Of a stretch of 64,000 nucleotides of DNA, positions 51,531 to 59,785 are shown one piece after another; within the stretch, counting starts at the first letter, position 1; each line of letters starts with the position of its first letter. Source of the stretch: Candidatus Palauibacter poriticola (lineage in GTDB: Bacteria; Gemmatimonadota; Gemmatimonadetes; Palauibacterales; Palauibacteraceae); assembly GCA_012270965.1 (NCBI GenBank), contig JAAXHJ010000020.1, positions 20,828-84,827 of the forward strand. Direction: 5' to 3'. The position numbers and the translations under genes were made by a program. The notes beneath the pieces were generated by a model. That model saw only the letters and a list, made by a program, of their open reading frames with translations. It was not told where the DNA came from and searched no databases.

Positions 51531-51768
51531 AGCGGTCAACTTCGACGCCGTCGGGGGCGTCGGCGCGGACGTCTTTCAGCGCCGCGTGACCGTCAGCGTC
51601 TCCGTGGAGATTCTGGATGTGGCCGAGAACCTCATCATCTGGGGCAATCAGAGCCTGACCGGGACCGGGGAGTACGAACCCGGAGCGGAAACCGAGGACC
51701 AGGCGCTGATCGTCGCGCTCGAGAACCTGGTCCAGCAGATCGTCGACGGAGCGCAATCGCAGTGGTAG
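51256..51768 (+). CDS. lptE: LptE-like LPS-assembly lipoprotein
   Basis: 170 residues from ATG 51256 with GAGGAAG 5 nt upstream. The signal peptide ends in MLAGC (lipobox). The mature protein has the LptE pattern of two helices packed on a sheet: VWVAPVENESTQFGIAESLMDELL, then ADAVITAQIRRY, VTVSVSVEILD and a final helix ALIVALENLVQQIVDG. LptE plugs the LptD barrel that inserts LPS in the outer membrane. Its start lies inside the preceding lipoprotein frame. Confidence 0.8.
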   Translation: MSCRFRPGATAATAMLTMLAGCYGFSGGGGLPSHMRTVWVAPVENESTQFGIAESLMDELLTAARQRLGLRLASEEEADAVITAQIRRYADEAVNFDAVGGVGADVFQRRVTVSVSVEILDVAENLIIWGNQSLTGTGEYEPGAETEDQALIVALENLVQQIVDGAQSQW

Positions 51769-51779
51769 ACTGACCGGCG

Positions 51780-51829
51780 CCGGCCGCTGGGGCGGATCGC
51801 GCGGGAGCCTCTCGCGCCCGTGCGGCCGG
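51780..51829. repeat. Two-tier inverted repeat downstream of lptE
   Basis: CCGGCCGC (51780-51787) pairs with GCGGCCGG (51822-51829), and an inner GCGCG/CGCGC stem forms near 51799-51816. There is no T tract after it, so termination would need another mechanism. It separates lptE from the Mrp operon. Confidence 0.5.
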
Positions 51830-51930
51830 TTCGCCATTCTGGGGTCGTTCGTTCACACGGGCTGATCAACCTTCACTCAACGTCCGGGCGCCAACATGCC
51901 GCGAGCCGCTCGACCCCCCACGCCGAAGCC

Positions 51931-52410
51931 GTGACCGACACCGCCGGTCTCGTCGCCATCCTGGCGGCCGTGTGGCTCCTCTTGTCGGGGTACTTCGACA
52001 AACCGCTGCTCCTGGGCCTGGGCGCCGCGTCGATCGGGTTCGTCGTCCTCATTTCCCTTCGCATGCGGATCGTCGGTGACGAGGGGCTGCCGATCCAGCT
52101 CCCGGCGGGGCTGCTCCGCTACCTGCCTTGGCTCGTCGTCGAAATCGTGAAGGCGAACGTCGACGTCGCCCTGCGCATCCTGAAGCCGGGCCTGCCGATC
52201 CGTCCCCGCGTGATCCGCGTGCGGGCGGGACAGCGCACCGATGTCGGCCGGGTCATCTACGCCAACTCCATCACGCTCACACCCGGGACCGTGACGATCG
52301 ATACGGAGGGCGACCACATCACGGTTCACGCCCTGACGGAGGAGGCCGCCGAAGGCGTCCTCACGGGCGAGATGGACCGGCGGGTTGCGCGGGTCGAGGG
52401 GCGCGGATGA
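51931..52410 (+). CDS. mrpE: Mrp-type antiporter subunit E
   Basis: 159 residues from GTG 51931. Two N-terminal helices (AGLVAILAAVWLLLSGYF and LGLGAASIGFVVLISL) are followed by the MnhE core YLPWLVVEIVKANVDVALRIL and the conserved RVIRVRAGQRTDVGRVIYANSITLTPGTVTID (only its ends are used here). It begins the antiporter operon, reading E-F-G first, then the MbhD/E piece, B, C and three D-type subunits. Its stop overlaps mrpF (ATGA). Confidence 0.9.
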   Translation: MTDTAGLVAILAAVWLLLSGYFDKPLLLGLGAASIGFVVLISLRMRIVGDEGLPIQLPAGLLRYLPWLVVEIVKANVDVALRILKPGLPIRPRVIRVRAGQRTDVGRVIYANSITLTPGTVTIDTEGDHITVHALTEEAAEGVLTGEMDRRVARVEGRG

Positions 52411-52688
52411 TCCTCGCCGCCGTCGTCGCCGCGATCATCGTCACGATGGGGCTCGCCCTCGTGCGGGCGGGGAAGGGGCCGACGGTCTTCGACCGCATTC
52501 TCGCGCTGAACATGTTCGGCACGAAGACGGTTCTCCTCATCGCCGTGATCGGGTTCGTGACGGACCGGCCGGACTTCCTCGACCTCGGACTCGTGTACGC
52601 CCTCATCAACTTCATCGGCGTCATCGCCGTGCTCAGGTTCTCCAAGTACGGAAACTTCGCCGACCCGGACCGCGAGCGAAGCTCGTGA
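52407..52688 (+). CDS. mrpF: Mrp-type antiporter subunit F
   Basis: 93 residues from ATG 52407. Three helices with the MnhF motif GPTVFDRILALNMFGTKTVLLI and DLGLVYALINFIGVIAVLRF. A basic, charged tail ends the protein. The stop overlaps mrpG (GTGA). Confidence 0.9.
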   Translation: MILAAVVAAIIVTMGLALVRAGKGPTVFDRILALNMFGTKTVLLIAVIGFVTDRPDFLDLGLVYALINFIGVIAVLRFSKYGNFADPDRERSS

Positions 52689-53008
52689 CGCTCGAGATCG
52701 TGAGTTCCGTCCTCGCGCTCGCCGGCGCGATCTTCGCGGTCATCGGCGGGATCGGCATCGTACGCCTGCCCGATTTCTTCTGCCGCATCCACGGAGCCGG
52801 GATCACGGACACGTTGGGGGCGGGGTTGATTCTGACCGGGCTCATGTTCCTCTCGCCGCACTGGATCGTGGCCGTGAAGCTCCTCGCGATCCTCGTCCTG
52901 CTTTGGATTACGAGCCCCACGGCCACCCACGCGCTCGCCAACGCGGCGCTTGAGACGGGGCTCCGTCCGCACGTCGATGAGACGGAGGAGGCGACATCGA
53001 GTTCGTAG
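52685..53008 (+). CDS. mrpG: Mrp-type antiporter subunit G
   Basis: 107 residues from GTG 52685. Three helices with the MnhG signature GIGIVRLPDFFCRIHGAGITDTLGAGLI (core RLPDFFCRIHGAG). In the C-terminus SPTATHALANAAL is typical. The stop (53006-53008) lies 11 codons beyond the AUC that seems to start the next gene, so the genes overlap. Confidence 0.9.
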   Translation: MTLEIVSSVLALAGAIFAVIGGIGIVRLPDFFCRIHGAGITDTLGAGLILTGLMFLSPHWIVAVKLLAILVLLWITSPTATHALANAALETGLRPHVDETEEATSSS

Positions 53009-53574
53009 CCCTCGAGGTCCAGATCGTCACGGCACTCCTCCTCACGCTCCTGTGCGCGACGGCGGTCGCGGTCGTGCGCATGCGCGGCCTGTTCGCCGCC
53101 GTCATGCTGATGGGGATCTACAGCTTCCTCGGCGCCTCCTGGATGCTCCTGCTCGACGCGCCCGACGTCGCCTTCACGGAGGCCTCGGTCGGCGCCGGGG
53201 TTTCGACCATCCTCGCGCTCGCCACCCTCGCGCTCACCACGCGCAAGGCGAAGACTCCCGTGCGGCGGCCCGCGCTGCCGCTGCTCATCGTCGCCGTCAC
53301 CGGGGCGGCGCTCGTCTACGGGACGCTGGATATGCCGCACTTCGGCGACCCGGAGGCTCCGGCCAGCAACTACCCGCACCCCTCCTACGTCGAGCGCACG
53401 GAGCACGACATCCACGTGCCGAACGTGGTCACGGCGGTACTGGCGAGCTACCGGGGCTACGACACGCTCGGCGAGACCGTCGTCATCTTCACGGCGGGCA
53501 TCGCCGTGCTGGTTCTCCTGCGAGGGAGCCGCAAGCGCCGGCCCCCGGGCGGGGAGGGGGAGCGCGCGCCATGA
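52996..53574 (+). CDS. MbhD/MbhE-type subunit (DUF4040), the C-terminal part of MrpA as a separate protein
   Basis: 192 residues if it starts at ATC 52996. No ATG, GTG or TTG exists between the last in-frame stop (52978-52980) and GTG 53074, and the latter would remove the first helix. A strong GGAGGAGG site lies 4-5 nt before the ATC. The protein has the MbhD (DUF4040) helices with MRGLFAAVMLMGIYSFLGAS and DVAFTEASVGAGVSTILALA, then an MbhE end NVVTAVLASYRGYDTLGETVVIF. In standard Mrp systems both are fused to the C-terminus of MrpA. Confidence 0.82.
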   Translation: MEFVALEVQIVTALLLTLLCATAVAVVRMRGLFAAVMLMGIYSFLGASWMLLLDAPDVAFTEASVGAGVSTILALATLALTTRKAKTPVRRPALPLLIVAVTGAALVYGTLDMPHFGDPEAPASNYPHPSYVERTEHDIHVPNVVTAVLASYRGYDTLGETVVIFTAGIAVLVLLRGSRKRRPPGGEGERAP

Positions 53575-53993
53575 CGGACCACACGATTCTACGCGTCGTC
53601 AGCAAGCTCCTGCTGCCCTACGTCCTCCTCTTCGCCCTCTACGTGCAGTTCCACGGCGACTACGGGCCGGGCGGCGGTTTCCAGGCGGGCGTGATCTTCG
53701 CGGCCGGCTTCGTGCTCTACGGGCTCATCTTCGGGCTCACCGCGGTCCGCCGCGTGGCCCCGGCCCGCATGATCGAACTGGTCATCGCGACCGGCGTGCT
53801 CGTATACGCGGGCACCGGGGTCGCGACGATGCTCATGGGCGGGAACTTCCTCGACTACGATGCGCTGAACGCCGCGCACCCATCGACGGGGCAGCACTAC
53901 GGCATCCTCGTCGTCGAACTGGGCGTCGGGATGACGGTCGCCGCGGTCATGATCGCGGTCTATTCGACCTTCGCGGGACGAGGGCGCGCATGA
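53571..53993 (+). CDS. mrpB: Mrp-type antiporter subunit B
   Basis: 140 residues from ATG 53571, overlapping the previous gene (ATGA). The MnhB domain is complete, with four helices and LLPYVLLFALYVQFHGDYGPGGGFQAGVI, the diagnostic segment (core GPGGGFQAG). HYGILVVELGVGMTVAAVM closes it. It forms the base of the antiporter with C. Confidence 0.92.
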   Translation: MTDHTILRVVSKLLLPYVLLFALYVQFHGDYGPGGGFQAGVIFAAGFVLYGLIFGLTAVRRVAPARMIELVIATGVLVYAGTGVATMLMGGNFLDYDALNAAHPSTGQHYGILVVELGVGMTVAAVMIAVYSTFAGRGRA

Positions 53994-54361
53994 CGGAGAC
54001 CGTCCTCGACACCGTCCTCGGCCTCTACAACTACTGGGTCGTCATCTTCCTGATGATGACGGGATTCTACATCGTCATCGCGCGCGGGAACCTCATCAAG
54101 AAGGTCATCGGGCTCAACATCTTCCAAGCCTCGGTCTTCCTCTTCTACATCACGGTCGGGAAGGTCAGCGGGGGGACGGCGCCGATCACGGCCGAGGGGC
54201 TGGAGGTCTACAGCAATCCGCTCCCGAGCGTCCTCATCCTGACGGCGATCGTTGTGGGCGTGGCGACGACCTCCGTCGCGCTCTCACTCGTCGTGCGCAT
54301 CCGCGAGGCGTACGAGACGATCGAGGAGGATGAGATCTACGCACAGGACGAGGCTCGATGA
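53990..54361 (+). CDS. mrpC: Mrp-type antiporter subunit C (NuoK-like)
   Basis: 123 residues from ATG 53990. Three helices with the NuoK/MnhC pattern: NYWVVIFLMMTGFYIVIARGNLIKKVIGLNIFQASVFLF (core GNLIKKVIGLNIFQASV) and LPSVLILTAIVVGVATTSVALSL. It carries the proton-path Lys/Glu of the antiporter. Its stop sits in the ATGATG that starts mrpD. Confidence 0.92.
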   Translation: MTETVLDTVLGLYNYWVVIFLMMTGFYIVIARGNLIKKVIGLNIFQASVFLFYITVGKVSGGTAPITAEGLEVYSNPLPSVLILTAIVVGVATTSVALSLVVRIREAYETIEEDEIYAQDEAR

Positions 54362-55848
54362 TGGAGGCGATCCAGGCCCAGCTGCCGGTCCTGCAGGTCG
54401 TCATCCCGCTCCTCGCGGCGCCCGTGTGCATCATCCTCAGGCGGCGCTCGCTGGTTCTCCCGTTCTCGGCGGGCGTGTGCTGGCTCACCTTCCTGATCTC
54501 CGTCTTCCTCCTCGGCGAGGTGCTCGAGGCGGGCGTCATCAGCTACGCGCTGGGGGGGTGGGCGGCGCCGTGGGGGATCGAGTACAGGGTCGACGCGCTG
54601 GCCGCCTTCGTCCTGCTCTTCGTGTCCGGGATCGCCGCCCTCGTCCTGACCTACGCGCCGCGCAGCCTCACCGACGAGGTCCCGGCCAGCCGGCATTACC
54701 TCTTCTGCACGCTCTATCTGCTCTGCCTCACCGGGCTGCTCGGCATCGCAATCACCGGAGACCTGTTCAACGTCTTCGTCTTCCTCGAGATCTCGGCGCT
54801 CTCGTCCTACGCGCTCATCGCGCTCGGGGGCCGCCGGCAAGCGCTGCCCGCGGCGTTCCAGTACCTCGTGATGGGCACGATCGGGGCCACGTTCATCCTC
54901 ATCGGCATCGGCCTCATGTACCAGATGACGGGTACGCTGAACATGGCCGACATGGCGGGGCGGCTTGCCGCCGTGGATGGCGTGCGCACGGCGCTGGTCG
55001 CCTTCGGCTTCCTCACGGTCGGGATCGCGCTGAAGATGGCGCTCTTCCCGCTCCACGTCTGGCTCCCGAATGCGTACGCGTACGCGCCGTCGGTCGTGAG
55101 CGCCTTCATCGCGGCGACCGCCACGAAGGTCTCCGTCTACATCCTGCTGCGCTTCATGTTCAGCGTGTTCGGCCTCGAGTTCTCCTTCGAGCAGCTCGGA
55201 CTCGGACGCGCGCTCATGCCGCTGGCTCTCGCAGGGATCTTCGTCGCCTCCGCGGCGGCGATCTTCCAGCGCAACGTGAAACGCATGCTCGCCTACTCCT
55301 CGGTGGCGCAGATCGGCTACATGGTGCTCGGCATCAGCTTTGCGACCGCGACGGGGCTCACCGGCGGCATCGTCCACCTGTTCAACCACGCGCTCATCAA
55401 GGGCGGGCTCTTCATGGCGATGGGGTGCGTGATGCTGCGGCTGCACTCCGTCGACCTTGATGACATGGCCGGGATCGGGCGCGCGATGCCGTGGACGATG
55501 GCCGCGTGGGCGCTCGGCGGTCTCGGGCTCATCGGCGTGCCGGCGACGGCCGGCTTCGTCAGCAAGTGGATCCTCCTCGAGGCGGCGCTCGAGCGGGACG
55601 GGGTGCTCATCGCCATCCTCGTGCTCCTCAGCTCGCTCCTCGCCCTCGCCTACGTGTGGCGCGTGGTCGAGACCGCCTTCTTCCATGAACCGAGCGAGCG
55701 GGCGCGCGAGGCGCGCGAGGCGCCGCTCTCGATGCTCATCCCGACGTGGGTGCTGCTCGGGGCCACGGTCTTCTTCGGCCTCTATACCGACTATTCGGCG
55801 GGCATCGCGCGGCAGGCGGCCGAGGCCGTGCTCCGGGGCATGCCGTGA
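54358..55848 (+). CDS. mrpD: Mrp-type antiporter subunit D (proton-translocating, NuoN-like)
   Basis: 496 residues from ATG 54358, about 14 helices. The family's key residues are present: Glu near 144 in VFVFLEISALSSYAL and Lys near 226 in GIALKMALFPLHVWLPNAYA. Typical motifs RMLAYSSVAQIGYM and FNHALIKGGLFM follow. It is the first of three D-type proton channels in this operon, overlapping the second by GTGA. Confidence 0.93.
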   Translation: MMEAIQAQLPVLQVVIPLLAAPVCIILRRRSLVLPFSAGVCWLTFLISVFLLGEVLEAGVISYALGGWAAPWGIEYRVDALAAFVLLFVSGIAALVLTYAPRSLTDEVPASRHYLFCTLYLLCLTGLLGIAITGDLFNVFVFLEISALSSYALIALGGRRQALPAAFQYLVMGTIGATFILIGIGLMYQMTGTLNMADMAGRLAAVDGVRTALVAFGFLTVGIALKMALFPLHVWLPNAYAYAPSVVSAFIAATATKVSVYILLRFMFSVFGLEFSFEQLGLGRALMPLALAGIFVASAAAIFQRNVKRMLAYSSVAQIGYMVLGISFATATGLTGGIVHLFNHALIKGGLFMAMGCVMLRLHSVDLDDMAGIGRAMPWTMAAWALGGLGLIGVPATAGFVSKWILLEAALERDGVLIAILVLLSSLLALAYVWRVVETAFFHEPSERAREAREAPLSMLIPTWVLLGATVFFGLYTDYSAGIARQAAEAVLRGMP

Positions 55849-57308
55849 GCGGTCTCGTCCCGCTGTATCTGGCGCTCGTCATCCCCCTCGCGGGCGCCGT
55901 GCTCATCGCGGCGCTCGGCCGCTGGCCCAACGCGCGGGAGGCCGCCACCCTCGCCACCGGCGTGGCGCTCTTCGCCTTCGTCGTGTCGCTCCTCGAGCAC
56001 GTCCTCGCCGGCGCGAACCCCGGGGTCGTGCTGGTGTGGCTGCTCCCCAACCTCCCCCTCGTGCTGCGGCTGGAGCCGCTCGGGATGATCTTCGCGCTCG
56101 TCGCGTCGAGCCTCTGGATCGTCACGTCGCTGTACTCGATCGGTTACATGCGGGCGCACGGGGAAGCGCACCAGACGCGCTTCTACGTCTGCTTCGCCGT
56201 CTCCATCTGCGCGGCGATGGGCGTGGCGCTCGCGGGCAACATGCTCACGCTCTTCCTCTTCTACGAGGTTCTCACGCTCTCGACCTACCCCCTCGTGTCC
56301 CACCACGGGACGCCCAAGGCGATGAAGGGGGCCCGCACGTACCTGGGGGTTCTCGTCACGACCTCCGTGGGCTTCCTCCTCCTCGCCGTCGCGTGGACGT
56401 ACGCGCTCGCGGGGACGCTCGATTTCCGGGCGGGCGGCATCCTCGCGGGCCGGGCAAGCGATTCCGTGCTGCTCGTCCTCCTCGCGCTGTACGTGTTCGG
56501 GACGGGGAAGGCCGCGGTCATGCCGTTCCACCGCTGGCTCCCCGCCGCGATGGTGGCGCCGACGCCCGTGAGCGCGCTCCTGCACGCGGTGGCCGTGGTG
56601 AAGGCGGGCGTGTTCACGGTGATGAAGGTGGCCGTCTACATCTTCGGCCCCGACCTGCTGGCCTCGACCGGGATCAACACGTGGCTGATGTACGCGGCCG
56701 GGTTCACGGTCATCGCCGGCTCCCTCGTGGCGATGGCGCAGGACAACCTCAAGCGGAGGCTGGCCTATTCGACGGTGAGCCAGCTCTCCTACATCGTGCT
56801 CGGGGCGGCGCTCGCCAACACGTGGGGCATCGTGGGCGGCAGCATGCACATCGCGATGCACGCCTTCGGCAAGATCACGCTCTTCTTCTGCGCGGGCGCG
56901 ATCTACGTGGCGGCGCACAAGACGGAGATCAGCGACATGCGCGGGCTCGGACGGGCGATGCCGGTCACGATGATCGCCTTTCTCGTCGGCGCCCTCAGCG
57001 TCATCGGCGTGCCGCCCCTGGGGGGGAGCTGGAGCAAGTGGTACTTGGCGCTCGGGGCGCTCGACGCGGGCCAGATCCTCTTCGTCGCCGTGCTCATGAT
57101 CTCCTCGCTGCTCAACATCGCGTACCTGATCCCGATTCCCATCCGCGCCTTCTTCTCGAAGCCCGCGGACGGTTCGGAGCCGGCCGGCTTCCGCGAAGCG
57201 CCCGCCTTCTGCCTCGCCGCGCTGTCGTTCACGGCGCTCGGCTGCGTCGTCCTCTTCTTCCTCGCGGACGACGTCTATCGCCTGCTCGTCCCTTGGTTCG
57301 GAGCGTAG
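55845..57308 (+). CDS. Second Mrp/NuoM-type antiporter subunit
   Basis: 487 residues from GTG 55845. Helix V has the conserved Glu near 141 in LFLFYEVLTLSTYPL and helix VII the Lys near 222 in GTGKAAVMPFHRWLPAAMVAPTPVSALLHAVAVVKAGVF (core GKAAVMPFHRWLP). KRRLAYSTVSQLSYIVLG follows. The VAPTPVSALLHAVAVVKAG sequence resembles NuoL/M and MrpA N-terminal domains. It may supply the NuoL-like part that is missing because no MrpA is encoded. Confidence 0.9.
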   Translation: MSGLVPLYLALVIPLAGAVLIAALGRWPNAREAATLATGVALFAFVVSLLEHVLAGANPGVVLVWLLPNLPLVLRLEPLGMIFALVASSLWIVTSLYSIGYMRAHGEAHQTRFYVCFAVSICAAMGVALAGNMLTLFLFYEVLTLSTYPLVSHHGTPKAMKGARTYLGVLVTTSVGFLLLAVAWTYALAGTLDFRAGGILAGRASDSVLLVLLALYVFGTGKAAVMPFHRWLPAAMVAPTPVSALLHAVAVVKAGVFTVMKVAVYIFGPDLLASTGINTWLMYAAGFTVIAGSLVAMAQDNLKRRLAYSTVSQLSYIVLGAALANTWGIVGGSMHIAMHAFGKITLFFCAGAIYVAAHKTEISDMRGLGRAMPVTMIAFLVGALSVIGVPPLGGSWSKWYLALGALDAGQILFVAVLMISSLLNIAYLIPIPIRAFFSKPADGSEPAGFREAPAFCLAALSFTALGCVVLFFLADDVYRLLVPWFGA

Positions 57309-57312
57309 ACCC

Positions 57313-57624
57313 ATGACTGCGGAAAAGATGGCTGCGCGGAAGGGAGGCGCCGGCGGGCGCGGGCACTACTTCGACGACCCGAAGCGCTGGAAGCGGCTCA
57401 TCGCGATCCTGTTCGTCGTCTGCGCGGTCGTGTTCGCGCTCGACCTCCTGAACCCGCTCCTCAAGCGGATCTCGGGGTTCGAGCTGCGACACCCGGAGCG
57501 CGGCTGGGAGGGCTTCCCCGGCTTCTACGTCTTCTACGGCTTCCTCGCCTACACGGCGATCGTCTACACGGCGAAGGCTCTGCGGAAGGGCGTGATGCGC
57601 GACGAGGACTACTATGACCGGTAG
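57313..57624 (+). CDS. Small membrane protein of the antiporter operon, unknown
   Basis: 103 residues from ATG 57313, only four bases after the previous gene and overlapping the next by 11. It has a basic N-terminus, one clear helix (LIAILFVVCAVVFALDLL) and a second (FYVFYGFLAYTAIVYTAKAL). No family is recognised. The conserved position inside an antiporter operon suggests an accessory subunit. The HYFDDPKRW and ELRHPERGW stretches may be useful for homology searching. Confidence 0.7.
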   Translation: MTAEKMAARKGGAGGRGHYFDDPKRWKRLIAILFVVCAVVFALDLLNPLLKRISGFELRHPERGWEGFPGFYVFYGFLAYTAIVYTAKALRKGVMRDEDYYDR

Positions 57625-59341
57625 CCTCCCTCCCGCCGCGGCCATGATCCTGGGGGCGCTCCTCGTGCCTCTGCTGCGGGGCCGGGCGCGCTCGGCCTGG
57701 GTGCTGCTCCTGCCCGTCGCCAGCCTCGTCCTCCTCGTGTCGGCAGGGGAGGGGGAGTTCGGACGGGTGTCGATCTTCTCCTACGAGCTGACGCTGCTCC
57801 GGGTCGACGGGCTGAGCCGCATCTTCGGCTTGCTCTTCCACATCGCGGCCTTCATCGGACTCGTCTTCGCGCGGCGCGGGGGGAGCGCGCTCGAGGACGC
57901 CTCGGCGCTGGTCTACGCGGGCGCCGCGGTGGGCGCCGTGGGGGCCGGCGACCTGATCACGCTCTTCGTCTTCTGGGAGCTTCTGGCGCTGAGTTCCGTC
58001 TTCCTCGTGTGGGCGCGCCGCTCGGAGCGTTCGTACCGGGCGGGCATCCGCTACCTCATCGTGCAGATCGGGTCGGGCGTCATCCTGCTCGCCGGGATCA
58101 TCGCCCACGCGCGGGCCACGGGGTCGGTCGCCTTCGACCACTTGGGGACGGAGACGCTGGGCACAAGGCTCATCCTGTTGGGAATCGGGATCAAGGCGGC
58201 CTTCCCGCTGCTGCACAACTGGCTCACGGACGCCTATCCCGAGGCCACCTACAGCGGCGCCGTCTTCCTCAGCGCGTTCACGACCAAGGTCGCCGTCTAC
58301 GCCCTCGCGCGCGGGTTCGCGGGCACCGATCTCCTCATCTGGGTCGGCGTCGTGATGACGATGTTCCCGATCTTCTACGCCGTGATCGAGAACGATCTGC
58401 GCCGGGTGCTCGGCTACAGCATGATCAACCAGATCGGCTTCATGGTGTGCGGGGTCGGGATCGGCACCGAGATGGCCGTGAACGGGGCGGTGGCGCACGC
58501 CTTCAACGACGTGCTCTTCAAGGGGCTCCTCTTCATGTCGATGGGGGCCGTCCTCTACCGGACCGGCACGACGAAGTGCAGCGAGCTGGGCGGACTGTAC
58601 AAGAGCATGCCGAAGACGGCGGGGCTGTGCATCGTCGGCGCCGCCTCCATCTCCGCCTTCCCGCTCTTCAGCGGGTTCGTGAGCAAGTCGATGGTGATGG
58701 CGGCCGCCCTCGAGCAGAACCTCGACGTGGCGTGGCTCTTCCTCCTCTTCGCCTCCGCCGGCGTCCTGCACCACGCCGGAATCAAGATCCCCTTCTACGG
58801 CTTCTTCGGTCCGGATTCCGGGATCCGCACGAAGGAGGCGCCGACGAGCATGCTCATTGCGATGGGGATGGCGGCCTTCCTGTGCGTCTTCAACGGGACG
58901 TTCCCGACTTGGTTCCTGTATCCGAACCTGCCGTACGAGGTGACCTACGTGCCGTTCACGAGAGCGCACGTCATCAGCCAACTGCAGCTGCTCTTCTTCG
59001 CCGTCCTCGCCTTCGTGTGGCTGCGGCTGTCGGATCGCGAGCCGCACGAGCTGCCCTCGACGAACTTGGATGCGGACTGGTTCTATCGCCGCTTCGGCGC
59101 GGGGTTGGCGCTCACGGCCGGGGGCGTCGCGAGGCGGCTACGGAATGCCGTCGCGGCGCGCACCGTGGTCGCGGCGGGCGGCGCGATCGGATCGGCGCGG
59201 CGCTACATGGGCCCGAAGGGCGTGCTGGGACGCACTTGGCCCACCGGCACCTCCGTCATCTGGGTCGCCATCTTGCTCCTTGTGTTCCTGCTCCTCTACT
59301 ACGCCAATACCCCCTTCACGAGCGCCCTCCCGCCACCATGA
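57614..59341 (+). CDS. Third Mrp/NuoN-type antiporter subunit
   Basis: 575 residues from ATG 57614. The conserved Glu lies near 122 in LFVFWELLALSSVFLVWA and Lys near 194 in GIGIKAAFPLLHNWLTDAYPEATYSGAVF (core GIKAAFPLLHNWL). RRVLGYSMINQIGFMVCG follows. A long C-terminal stretch of about 70 residues, with one more helix (VIWVAILLLVFLLLYYA), extends beyond the core. It closes the antiporter operon and overlaps the thioesterase by ATGA. Confidence 0.9.
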   Translation: MTGSLPPAAAMILGALLVPLLRGRARSAWVLLLPVASLVLLVSAGEGEFGRVSIFSYELTLLRVDGLSRIFGLLFHIAAFIGLVFARRGGSALEDASALVYAGAAVGAVGAGDLITLFVFWELLALSSVFLVWARRSERSYRAGIRYLIVQIGSGVILLAGIIAHARATGSVAFDHLGTETLGTRLILLGIGIKAAFPLLHNWLTDAYPEATYSGAVFLSAFTTKVAVYALARGFAGTDLLIWVGVVMTMFPIFYAVIENDLRRVLGYSMINQIGFMVCGVGIGTEMAVNGAVAHAFNDVLFKGLLFMSMGAVLYRTGTTKCSELGGLYKSMPKTAGLCIVGAASISAFPLFSGFVSKSMVMAAALEQNLDVAWLFLLFASAGVLHHAGIKIPFYGFFGPDSGIRTKEAPTSMLIAMGMAAFLCVFNGTFPTWFLYPNLPYEVTYVPFTRAHVISQLQLLFFAVLAFVWLRLSDREPHELPSTNLDADWFYRRFGAGLALTAGGVARRLRNAVAARTVVAAGGAIGSARRYMGPKGVLGRTWPTGTSVIWVAILLLVFLLLYYANTPFTSALPPP

Positions 59342-59781
59342 CGAAGTCCGGCGCGGCGCGGACCGGCGAGGGTCGGGATTCGGACGCCCGGGCCCTCATC
59401 GAATCCATCCTCGCCGAGTCGGAGGCGATCGTCGCGCTCGGCATCACGCTCGAGGAGCTGGGCGAGGACACCGCGGTCTTCAGGATGGCCAAGCAGCCCG
59501 AGCTGACGCGCGGCGACGGCACGATGTACCACGGCGGCCCGGTCGCGTCGCTGATCGACATCGCCGCCGACATGGTCGTCGCCGTGCGAGCCGGGGGCGG
59601 GGTCCCGACCATCTCGCTGCGCGTCGACTACCTGCGCCCCTGCACGGGTCCGTCCCTGCTCGCCACGGCCCGGCTGCGGCGTCACGGCCGTACGATCTCG
59701 GTGTCGGACGTCGACGTGCACGACGAGGAGGGGCGCCTGTGCGCGGTCGGACGCGGGACCTACTCGTCGCTGGTGGGCTGA
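59338..59781 (+). CDS. PaaI-type hotdog thioesterase
   Basis: 147 residues from ATG 59338. Motifs of the PaaI/YigI family: GDGTMYHGGPVASLIDIAADMV and ISLRVDYLRPCTG, ending VGRGTYSSLVG. It should hydrolyse aryl- or acyl-CoA. It overlaps the antiporter subunit (ATGA) and may belong functionally with the acyl-CoA ligase 2.6 kb downstream. Confidence 0.85.
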   Translation: MTKSGAARTGEGRDSDARALIESILAESEAIVALGITLEELGEDTAVFRMAKQPELTRGDGTMYHGGPVASLIDIAADMVVAVRAGGGVPTISLRVDYLRPCTGPSLLATARLRRHGRTISVSDVDVHDEEGRLCAVGRGTYSSLVG

Positions 59782-59785
59782 TGCG

